Part shown: piece after piece, positions 1-6,797 of the stretch | Layout: each line of letters opens with the position of its first letter | Numbering within the stretch: the stretch's first letter is position 1 | DNA from: CAYPPG01 sp964412555 | Lineage (GTDB): Bacteria > Hinthialibacterota > Hinthialibacteria > Hinthialibacterales > Hinthialibacteraceae | Length of the DNA: 26,734 nucleotides | Direction: 5' to 3' | NCBI GenBank assembly: GCA_964412555.1 | Contig: CAYPPG010000084.1 | Location: 1 to 26,734 of the forward strand | Position numbers and translations under genes: made by a program | The notes under the pieces: model-generated | Database searches by the model: none | Told to the model about the DNA's origin: nothing | Seen by the model: only the letters and a program-made list of their open reading frames with translations

Positions 1-124
1 TTTTACAAATTTCTGCATTTTTTTTCCTCTCGACTTTTTGCCGGTTCGTCATACATGAATAGATTGGTAGTATGGGTCACATATTATGCCTCATCATTTT
101 AAACAACTTTGTAGATCCATCGTT

Positions 125-1228
125 TCAATCTGAAATGAAATGTTTAAATCGTTGAGTCGATAAGGCACGCCCCATCCACTCCCTCGCCAACCGAGGATAA
201 TTCCGCTTCCCAAACAGAATACTTGCAGTCAAAAAGCATTCATGGGTGCACGAACAATTGGTCGCTCGGATCCATTCGCGGCATCGATCTGCCTGTTCGG
301 AATGCCACAAGCGATAAATATCATGATCTACATCCCTGATGTTACCGAGAAAGGGGCTGACTGGCGGATTTCCATTCATGGCGGGTAGCTCATCTTCCAA
401 CATTTCACAAATCGCCGTGACGCCATCCGAATATAACACGCCAATCGACGAACCGGCTAAACATGGGATAGAGGAATTCTTTCCTTCAACCACCTCGGAA
501 ATGGCTTTGCGTGTCAACCGGTTTTTCGCTCGTTGAATACCGGCTTTCCAACTGCTGTCATGATTCAGATGGTAAGCCTCACATTGCTCAGCAAATTGAC
601 GATAGCGTTCAAAGGGCACATGGAGCAGCGATTCATCATGGACCTTTCCCCGAACATGATTTACAGAGAGGCGGTCAACACCCCATGTGGATAATTCATC
701 ATACAGCAGTTCCATCTGCGGTTCGTTCTTTGCCGTCAATGTAATGACCAATGAAGTGAGTAGATTCGGATAGCGTTCTTTGAGCCGTACAAGAATTTCT
801 ACTGTCTGCTTGGCTCGATCGTAGGCGCCTTTCAATCCGCGAATCTCATCATGAACATCTTTTAGCCCATCAATAGATATACCCACGTCTAGTGCAAGAT
901 TGGGGCATCGGGAAAAAATGCGGTTGATATACTCCTCCGTTTTGTCCGGTTTGGTGCCATTGGAAATGATGCCCATCCGAGGAACAGACGCGTGATGGTG
1001 AAAATGAGACAGGACTTCGGGGAGGTCTTTTCGCAAAAAGGGTTCTCCACCTGTTATCCGTAAAAAAGAAAGTGGCTTGAGATGGCGGGCGACAGTTTCA
1101 ATTTCCTCCAAACTCATCTCAGCGTGTTTGTTCAATTCATCCAGATAAAAACAATGGCTACAGCGTAAATTACAGCGTGAAGTCACATAAAAAATAAGAT
1201 AATGAAGTCGTGGTTTGAACATACTCAT
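125..1228 (-). CDS. Radical SAM protein with SPASM-like C-terminal cysteines
   Basis: Predicted 367-residue radical SAM enzyme, cleaving S-adenosylmethionine with a [4Fe-4S] cluster. The CX3CX2C motif is C19, C23, C26 (CNLRCSHC) and the SAM-contacting GGEP motif is at 60-63. A second cysteine set (C256, C274, C316, C325, C327, C331) looks like a SPASM/twitch-type auxiliary cluster region, as in enzymes that modify peptides or mature other proteins. The substrate is unknown: no short precursor peptide is evident nearby and no sulfatase is adjacent, so calling it anSME would be unsupported. It lies 187 bases downstream of the amidase gene on the same strand and could be cotranscribed. No clear Shine-Dalgarno sequence precedes the ATG; a second ATG follows two codons later. 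Confidence 0.85.
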   Translation of the reverse strand: MSMFKPRLHYLIFYVTSRCNLRCSHCFYLDELNKHAEMSLEEIETVARHLKPLSFLRITGGEPFLRKDLPEVLSHFHHHASVPRMGIISNGTKPDKTEEYINRIFSRCPNLALDVGISIDGLKDVHDEIRGLKGAYDRAKQTVEILVRLKERYPNLLTSLVITLTAKNEPQMELLYDELSTWGVDRLSVNHVRGKVHDESLLHVPFERYRQFAEQCEAYHLNHDSSWKAGIQRAKNRLTRKAISEVVEGKNSSIPCLAGSSIGVLYSDGVTAICEMLEDELPAMNGNPPVSPFLGNIRDVDHDIYRLWHSEQADRCREWIRATNCSCTHECFLTASILFGKRNYPRLAREWMGRALSTQRFKHFISD

Positions 1229-1294
1229 TCACAATTTCGAATCGGTGATTCTCCGGTGTACTACCGGCTCCTTCATATTTTGAGAAGAAATCAT

Positions 1295-1308
1295 ATCGGC
1301 AGGCCGAT
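1295..1308 (-). other. Short perfect hairpin between amidase and radical SAM genes
   Basis: ATCGGC and GCCGAT are separated by two bases in the 187-base gap. On the minus strand the stem is followed by ATATGATTTCTT, a weak U-rich tail. It may be a weak terminator or processing site after the amidase gene, but the tail is poor. Confidence 0.3.
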
Positions 1309-1415
1309 TTAAAGTAATACGATGTCACTATAGGAGTGTAACACTCAACATTCTGAGTAGGGAGGATACAGGAACGCGGAGGAAGCGAAACAAACAGGAA
1401 TGGGTGTCCGTTCAT

Positions 1416-3242
1416 CTATGGGATCATCAAAACCTGCCCGACTTGAATCAAATTCGAGCGTAAGCCATTGGCCCGTTTTAGTTGACTCAGCGATAGTTTA
1501 AATCGGCTGGCGATTTTTCCCAATGTGTCGCCACGACGCACTTTATAGTTGATTGGATGAGCGGAAGCCACTTGCTTGCGGGCAATCACTTTCAATTCTT
1601 CCCCTGGATAAATCAGGTGGTTTCGCTTGTTGTTCAGACTTTTCAGTTCCGATACCGTCGTGCCGAATTGAATGGCAATTTTCTCTAATGTATCTTGCCG
1701 TTTTACTTTATATTTGATCTCTCGCCCCGATGAGGTCGTTCGAGTACTGGAAGGCAGTCTCAATTTTTGTTTCGGAAAAATTCGATTCCCTCTTTTTATC
1801 GTTCCACGATTCAAATCCCTCAGTTGACGCACCGAGATTCCATACCGTTCGGCAATACGGCTTAACGTATCTCCGGAACGCACAACGTGATACGCTGGAA
1901 TCGAAGTGGAGGGCTTATGAGAACGTTGACTGGAAGTTGAAACGGATTTTTGTGTCGTGTTTGGTTTTGTGGATACCGCGACAAGAGGAATATCGTCCGG
2001 CTTGTAAAAAAATGTTTCAACGGCGCGGTACAAAGACGCCGCCATGGCTTGCCGAGTAGAAGCTTTTTTGACGTTGGCATGATCGTATTTGTTAGAAAGA
2101 TAGGCCAATTCTACAAGAACGGAAGGCATAATGAATTGTTTGTTGACGATGAATCGATTCGGACGAATCGGTCGTGGCCCTAACACCACCCCCGGTACGG
2201 TTTGGATTTCTTCAACGATCGCACTGGCCAATTGCTTGCTGTCATACAAAATCTTGTCTTTCACCAATGCAGAGATAATGAACGAATCCTTCGGTCTTGA
2301 ATTGACTAACGATTCACGTGCTTCGATATCGAGATTTTTTTCATCGGCAACCATTTTTTCCGCATAATTGTCACCTAAATAGAATATTTCGAAGCCGCGA
2401 ACCGTCCTCTGCTTATAACGGCCTCCAATCGCATTCAAATGAATCGAAATAAAAATATCACCACAATATTGTTTTGCCATCTCGACCCGGTGATACAAAG
2501 AACTTTCAATGTAATCCGAGCGATTCGAACCTTTTGCCCCAAAACCGACAGGTAGATAATCACCATAACGCGTCAACAAAGGCAGGTATTTCGAATCTTT
2601 TTCCAACAAGATTTTCAGACGTTGAGCGACTTCCAATGCAACATCTTTTTCGTTCATTCGTTCCTGTACCGGGATGTAATATCCTCCTCTTGTTCCTGGA
2701 TCCAATCCCCCATGACCGGCATCGATGATCACGACTTTCTTGCCTTCCTCTTGTTTTAGGCGTTTGATGGTTTCGAGCGGTGGAACATACTTATGATTGA
2801 GAGTTTTCAAAGGAAGATCAATGGTCATAAATTCTGACCAATTATGATGAAATATCCCTTCTATATCCACATTTTCCGCAAGCGGAATCGTCAAAACAAG
2901 ATTTTTGTTAGAGTCGGTTGAGAAGGATATTTTCTCGAAGGCTTCCGTTTCCGGTGCGTATTCTTTCCCGAAATTGTCACTTTGAACACCTTTCAATCGG
3001 ATCATCAAAACCGGTGGATTTTTGGTAAGGGACGATACTTCACCAGTGAAATGTTTATTCGATATTTCCAATGTGATTTGAGTAAAGTTGGTGTAATCGG
3101 CAACACGAATCGCATCCAAATTCGACGAAACGGTTCTCGCGTTCAATTCCGGAATTGCCCATCCATTTAAAATTCCAATAACAAAGAAAAAGGCGCTCAA
3201 CAAATTGAATGGTTTTTTCAATTTCATGAAAATCATCCCCAT
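1416..3242 (-). CDS. N-acetylmuramoyl-L-alanine amidase (AMIN, Amidase_3, three LysM domains)
   Basis: Periplasmic or envelope zinc amidase that cuts the amide bond between MurNAc and the stem peptide, usually for daughter-cell separation. A hydrophobic signal segment lies at about 11-30, an AMIN-like beta domain at about 40-150, Amidase_3 at about 168-412, and three LysM repeats at about 451-498, 510-554 and 565-608. Likely zinc ligands and catalytic residues are visible: H177 (DAGHGG), E198 (RMNEKD), H268 (SIHLNA) and catalytic E379 (LVELAYLSN). The order AMIN-amidase-LysM resembles AmiC/AmiB-type proteins, with three LysM copies for peptidoglycan binding. GGAGG seven bases before the first ATG supports the long start over the internal ATG at residue 6. 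Confidence 0.93.
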   Translation of the reverse strand: MGMIFMKLKKPFNLLSAFFFVIGILNGWAIPELNARTVSSNLDAIRVADYTNFTQITLEISNKHFTGEVSSLTKNPPVLMIRLKGVQSDNFGKEYAPETEAFEKISFSTDSNKNLVLTIPLAENVDIEGIFHHNWSEFMTIDLPLKTLNHKYVPPLETIKRLKQEEGKKVVIIDAGHGGLDPGTRGGYYIPVQERMNEKDVALEVAQRLKILLEKDSKYLPLLTRYGDYLPVGFGAKGSNRSDYIESSLYHRVEMAKQYCGDIFISIHLNAIGGRYKQRTVRGFEIFYLGDNYAEKMVADEKNLDIEARESLVNSRPKDSFIISALVKDKILYDSKQLASAIVEEIQTVPGVVLGPRPIRPNRFIVNKQFIMPSVLVELAYLSNKYDHANVKKASTRQAMAASLYRAVETFFYKPDDIPLVAVSTKPNTTQKSVSTSSQRSHKPSTSIPAYHVVRSGDTLSRIAERYGISVRQLRDLNRGTIKRGNRIFPKQKLRLPSSTRTTSSGREIKYKVKRQDTLEKIAIQFGTTVSELKSLNNKRNHLIYPGEELKVIARKQVASAHPINYKVRRGDTLGKIASRFKLSLSQLKRANGLRSNLIQVGQVLMIP

Positions 3243-3446
3243 TCTGAAACCTCCGGATTCATACTTCTGCCATTGATTCGGTTACTATTCGCAAGAGGGA
3301 CTCATCCCAACTGCACGACCGCGTTCATCCTATCACATTTTTATCGGCAATGCAATAGTAAAGTTCTCTTAAATATATGCTTAAGCCATTTATGTTGATA
3401 TGGGTTATAATATTACCTCCAACAAACCGTGAAAACTGAAAGACAA

Positions 3447-3473
3447 ATAAAAAAGGGACAACCACATTGTCCC
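3447..3473 (-). terminator. Rho-independent terminator of the TPR gene
   Basis: On the minus strand GGGACAA and TTGTCCC form a perfect 7-bp stem around a 5-base loop, followed directly by TTTTTTATT. It lies about 50 bases after the TPR gene stop, so it most likely separates the TPR gene from the amidase gene. Confidence 0.8.
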
Positions 3474-3520
3474 CCATTTTACCTGTTATACCTTGCACTG
3501 CATCCATTTAGAAAATATGG

Positions 3521-3955
3521 TTACAAGCTTTTTATATGCTCGCGCACTTCATCCAATTCTTTTTGAAGCTTTGTTGGAATATCATCCCATTGTTCAACCA
3601 TATCGATATATTTTTGATAATACTCTTTGGCTTTTTGGGGATCCTGCTTCTCTTCCCACAAGACTGCCATATTATAGTACAACTCTGGTTGATCACATTG
3701 TATGGATTCCGCTTTTTCGAAATGCTTCAAGGCCTCTTTGTATCGTCCTTCTTGGCATTCGATTGTGCCCACGTTGTAGTAATCTAATGCTTCGTTGCCC
3801 TTCCACCCTAAGTCGGTTTTGAGCTTGAACAAAATATCGGAAGGCAAACTGTAGAATGTTGTGAAACCATATCGCTGAAACGCGTAGTTTTTATCTTCTT
3901 CCAGAAGTTCCCGATAACGTTTCACTTCAAATTCGTAAAGATCTGAAGAACTCAT
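3521..3955 (-). CDS. Small tetratricopeptide-repeat protein
   Basis: 144-residue soluble protein. After a charged N-terminal helix region it has two adjacent TPR units (about residues 58-91 and 92-125) with the usual pattern of small and aromatic residues (YYNVGTIECQEGRYKEALKHF and YYNMAVLWEEKQDPQKAKEYY). It is probably a protein-protein interaction adaptor; no enzyme motif is present and the partner is unknown. An ATG four codons upstream (3967) is also in frame, but GGAG six bases before the ATG at 3955 supports the shorter start. It appears monocistronic, with a terminator downstream. Confidence 0.75.
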   Translation of the reverse strand: MSSSDLYEFEVKRYRELLEEDKNYAFQRYGFTTFYSLPSDILFKLKTDLGWKGNEALDYYNVGTIECQEGRYKEALKHFEKAESIQCDQPELYYNMAVLWEEKQDPQKAKEYYQKYIDMVEQWDDIPTKLQKELDEVREHIKSL

Positions 3956-3967
3956 CCTTTTCTCCAT

Positions 3968-4263
3968 TGTTTTTTATTGCCTTCTTTATTGAAGGCTGAA
4001 TTCATCTCATTATTATTGTCCCATGCCGGAAATCAAGGCCATCATTGTTCCCTTTGATCTCATTCAATCAATAACGCCGAATTCCGAACACCACCCCTGT
4101 TTCATTATCGGTTTTTTATTCCATTCCTTAAATTGAAGCAAAATATCTACTTTTGTTATCTGGTATTTGGATAATTGGACTATGCCATTGTCCTTTTGAC
4201 TCTTGAATTGAAGATTCAAAAGCTTCGCGAATAGAAAAATAGTGAAAAAATTGCAATCACTCC
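3968..4263. other. Intergenic region between the TPR gene and cysH; imperfect inverted repeat
   Basis: Divergent intergenic region with no convincing gene. It contains an imperfect 11-bp inverted repeat at 4194-4223 (CTTTTGA-TCTT against AAGA-TCAAAAG, one mismatch, 6-base loop), about 40 bases upstream of the predicted cysH -35 box. That position would suit an activator or repressor site. I recognised no riboswitch. Confidence 0.35.
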
Positions 4264-4291
4264 TTGTATTTGTCTATAACTTGTGTATGAT
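4264..4291 (+). promoter_or_regulatory. Candidate promoter of the cysH-DUF89 operon
   Basis: TTGTAT at 4264-4269 and TATGAT at 4286-4291 with a 16-base spacer resemble a sigma-70 promoter: strong -10, weak -35. It predicts a leader of about 105 bases before the cysH ATG. Confidence 0.45.
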
Positions 4292-4401
4292 ATATACCTC
4301 TAGCATGGATAATTAAATGGAATCACAAAAGAAGAATTGCATTCGCGTACATTGCGAACAAATTTTGACTAAATTCTTTATCAAAAAAAGGAGATCCTAC
4401 C

Positions 4402-5181
4402 ATGATCAAAATCGAGAATCTGGAAGCGGTGAATGAGAATCTTGAATCCAAAACCCCATTGGAAATTGTCCGATGGGCACATGAGACTTTCGGGACGGAC
4501 AAATTGTCCATGATGACTAGCATGCAGCGCGCCGATTCGGCTCTTTCATACATATTGTTTGAGTTGGGATTGAAGGACGTGGAAATTATTTTTATTGATA
4601 CCCAATATCATTTCCCGGAAACGCTCGAATTGCGGGATAAATATATCGCTCAATATGGGTTGAACATCAAGACCTATTACCCGGATAAAACACCGCAGGG
4701 GCAATTCGAAGAATATGGAAGAGAGTTGTACAAACGGGATGGAGATTATCAGTTATGCTGCCATTTGCGTAAGGAAGTTCCATTTTTGCGAGCAGCCCAA
4801 CCATTTGATGCCATTCTTTCGGCGATCATGCGATCTGAAGGAGGAGCGCGAAAGAATACTCCCATCGTACAGTTTGATCCTCGCTTCAATGGATATAAAA
4901 TACATCCTTTGGCGAACTGGAATCGTCAACATGTGGATGAATACAATAACCGTAACCAAGTCTTGATTCATCCGCTTCACGATCAAAATTATCCCAGCAT
5001 CGGCTGTCTTCCCTGCACGACCCCAGTGCGAATCGGGGAAGACGAAAGGGCCGGACGCTGGCGCCATATTCGCGAATCGAATCCCGAATTGGGAAATAAA
5101 CTCTATTGCGGGATCAATTACGTCGATCAAATCAATTCGAAAAATAAGGAGTCTCATGAAATTTCAGCCCCCGTGCATTGA
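4402..5181 (+). CDS. cysH: Assimilatory APS/PAPS reductase, iron-sulfur type
   Basis: Predicted cytoplasmic reductase of adenylylsulfate or its 3'-phosphate to sulfite, in assimilatory sulfate reduction. At 259 residues it matches the CysH family. The [4Fe-4S] cysteines characteristic of APS reductases are present: C119-C120 (QLCCHLRK) and C202/C205 (GCLPC). The likely catalytic cysteine is C236, in YCGIN where most relatives have ECGLH. A nucleotide-binding region with SMMTSMQRADS lies near residues 36-46. The substrate loop reads IMRSEGGARKNTP where relatives have GLRREQS, so this is a divergent member. AAAGGAG precedes the ATG. The 3' end overlaps the DUF89 gene by 26 bases. No other sulfate-assimilation gene is in the window. 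Confidence 0.88.
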   Translation: MIKIENLEAVNENLESKTPLEIVRWAHETFGTDKLSMMTSMQRADSALSYILFELGLKDVEIIFIDTQYHFPETLELRDKYIAQYGLNIKTYYPDKTPQGQFEEYGRELYKRDGDYQLCCHLRKEVPFLRAAQPFDAILSAIMRSEGGARKNTPIVQFDPRFNGYKIHPLANWNRQHVDEYNNRNQVLIHPLHDQNYPSIGCLPCTTPVRIGEDERAGRWRHIRESNPELGNKLYCGINYVDQINSKNKESHEISAPVH

Positions 5182-6058
5182 GTGTTCTAAAAAACAGGGC
5201 GTGCGCGTGTTCAACCTTGCGCTGGAAACAGCCGGAACCACAGATACCAATGGTAAAATTCACGAATTACAAAAGGCATTGAATGAATGTATCGATCATG
5301 CGGATGCATCTCTATCACCCGCCGAGCTTTCTCAAATTGCGATTGATCATGCGGAACGGTTTGCGGAAGTGGTGGATCCCTTCAAGATCATAAAAGAACA
5401 AACCAATTCGATGGCGCTTTCGCTGGTTCCTCAATTGAAAGAGAGGATTTCCCAAAGTGGAGATCCTCTCTTTCTCGCTTGTCAGTTGGCCGCATGTGGA
5501 AATATCATCGATCTTGGTATTCAAGAACAGTTCGATATCCAGGCCACCATCGATAAAGTATTACATGAAGGATTTCAACGGAATGATTATCCTGATTTTC
5601 AAGCATTATTGGAACAGGGAAAAAAGAATTCCAAAAATATACGATTGCTCTATCTTTGTGACAACGCCGGCGAGATTGTCTTTGACCGCGTTTTTATGGA
5701 AGAACTGCTCCATCATTACCCCAATCTCAAAATAACAGCGGGAGTCAATTCAGGACCGGTTTTGAACGATGCGACCATGGAAGACGCGCTCGCAGTTGAA
5801 CTCGACAAAATTGTTCCAGTTATCCACAATGACACGTCTGTACTTGGAACCGTATTGAACGTGGTAAGCCCGGAATTTTTAGCAGCATACCACGCCGCTG
5901 ACATTATCATTTCAAAAGGCCAAGCCAACTACGAAACTCTATCCCATCGCGAGGAGAATATTTTCTTCATTCTCAAAGCCAAATGCGATGTGATCGCCAA
6001 TTCCCTCGGAGTTAAACTTTACGACGCGGTCATGACACGCAGTCCTTATCGCGCTTAA
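5156..6058 (+). CDS. DUF89 (ARMT1-like) metal-dependent phosphatase family protein
   Basis: 300-residue member of the DUF89 family, some members of which are metal-dependent damage-control phosphatases that hydrolyse phosphometabolites. Visible signatures are an N-terminal CX2C (C7, C10), LYLCDNAGEIVFD near 164-176 with the metal-binding Asp-Asn, and GQANYETL near 256 followed by FILKAKC. CX2C is typical of the prokaryotic subfamily. The ATG lies inside the end of cysH with AAGGAG just upstream, so the two are translationally coupled, which implies a functional link to sulfate assimilation or its nucleotide by-products. Substrate is inference only. A tRNA gene follows 92 bases downstream. Confidence 0.85.
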   Translation: MKFQPPCIECSKKQGVRVFNLALETAGTTDTNGKIHELQKALNECIDHADASLSPAELSQIAIDHAERFAEVVDPFKIIKEQTNSMALSLVPQLKERISQSGDPLFLACQLAACGNIIDLGIQEQFDIQATIDKVLHEGFQRNDYPDFQALLEQGKKNSKNIRLLYLCDNAGEIVFDRVFMEELLHHYPNLKITAGVNSGPVLNDATMEDALAVELDKIVPVIHNDTSVLGTVLNVVSPEFLAAYHAADIIISKGQANYETLSHREENIFFILKAKCDVIANSLGVKLYDAVMTRSPYRA

Positions 6059-6112
6059 TCCTACCAGGAAAAAGTGGAACAAACAGTTAATTGTATTCCA
6101 AATGGTCATTGG

Positions 6113-6140
6113 TTGACAGAAAAAAAACTCAAGATACGAT
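6113..6140 (+). promoter_or_regulatory. Promoter of tRNA-Glu
   Basis: Consensus TTGACA at 6113-6118, a 16-base spacer and TACGAT at 6135-6140 place transcription start about four bases before the mature tRNA 5' end. Confidence 0.7.
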
Positions 6141-6150
6141 TGTACAAAAT

Positions 6151-6222
6151 GGCCCTATCGTCTAGGGGTTAGGACGCCAGGCTCTCATCTTGGAAACAGG
6201 GGTTCGATTCCCCTTAGGGCCG
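6151..6222 (+). tRNA. tRNA-Glu (anticodon CTC)
   Basis: Full cloverleaf: 7-bp acceptor GGCCCTA/TAGGGCC with discriminator G. The anticodon stem is CCAGG/CTTGG with loop CTCTCAT, giving anticodon CTC for GAG codons. The T arm is AGGGG-TTCGATT-CCCCT. The D arm contains TCTAGGGGTTAGGA as in bacterial tRNA-Glu. CCA is not encoded. Confidence 0.95.
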
Positions 6223-6488
6223 TTTCTTCATCCTTCCTGCCGGATAATGACTCTCCCTGACAAAGCGTGTCTAATACCTTCAAATTACCGGATTTATTCT
6301 TTTCACTATTCTTGTACATTTGTGCCATTGAATGAACCTTCGAAACAGGAAAAGCCGCACAACTGTCAACACTAGTGCCGACACTTTTTGAATCACTTGT
6401 TCCTGTCAATACTCCCTGTTGTGGTTCTTGCAGAATATCCATCGATAGAACCGGAATTTTGTTTATCCCAGTTGATTGGTCCTTTTAA
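6223..6488. other. Non-coding stretch after tRNA-Glu
   Basis: No convincing gene or terminator. The minus-strand frame here runs into the tRNA and looks like chance. The plus frame leading to the SAVED relic is open from 6336 to 6485 (ends IPVDWSF before a TAA), but I see no family resemblance in it. It may be decayed coding sequence. Confidence 0.4.
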
Positions 6489-6731
6489 ACTGGTGAAAAT
6501 ATACTAAAATCGAGAAATATCTCAAGAAATTTGAATATTGCCTTGAAAACAACCAAGACCATACGTGAAACTCGTAAGAAATATAACACCCCCGAAACCG
6601 TCCATTTACTCATGGCTGTCCCCACCGGTCTAGCCATGTTGATCGGGCAATATCTCAATACCGTTTAAACATACGAATATGATGGTTCCATATATCGTCC
6701 CGCGGCTCGATTAAAGCCTTCAGTTCAATAG
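6489..6731 (+). pseudogene. C-terminal relic of a SAVED-domain (CBASS-type) effector
   Basis: One plus frame reads ALKTTKTIRE, then ETVHLLMAVPTGLAMLIGQY, then LNTV, TAA, TYEYDGSIYRPAARLKPSVQ and TAG. The pattern of a VHL(F/L) strand, a-P-x-x-LA-x-x-IGQ-LN helix, and (Q)-x-YEYDG strand matches my knowledge of SAVED-domain C-termini. SAVED binds cyclic oligonucleotides and in CBASS is fused to nucleases such as HNH/Cap4, or to TM or Lon domains. The in-frame TAA at 6666-6668 sits where Gln is expected (CAA to TAA, one transition). There is no start codon with a ribosome-binding site, no effector domain and no cyclase gene nearby. I read it as the decayed tail of a defence gene. The N-terminal boundary is uncertain; homology is clear only from about 6537. 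Confidence 0.7.
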
Positions 6732-6750
6732 AACAAAAGCATAATTCCGA

Positions 6751-6756
6751 TATAAT
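6751..6756 (+). promoter_or_regulatory. Candidate -10 box for the FGE-like gene
   Basis: Perfect TATAAT 42 bases before the GTG start. No good -35 box is visible at 16-18 bases upstream, so the promoter is tentative. Confidence 0.4.
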
Positions 6757-6797
6757 ATCATTATTGTTGATCTCTCATTTGGGTTGAGGTTTGATTC

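Noticed and set aside
1..124. Search for a terminator or gene in the first 124 bases
   Set aside because: The T-rich stretch is on the plus strand and has no stem; nothing supportable.
125..1228. Calling the radical SAM protein an anaerobic sulfatase-maturating enzyme
   Set aside because: The cysteine spacing in the C-terminal part is not clearly that of anSME, and the sulfatase is 17 kb away.
1170..1415. 81-codon minus frame between the amidase and radical SAM genes
   Set aside because: It overlaps the radical SAM start, has no ribosome-binding site and no family resemblance, and a hairpin lies inside it.
6185..6442. 85-codon minus frame running into tRNA-Glu
   Set aside because: Its C-terminal residues are the reverse complement of the tRNA; typical chance frame.
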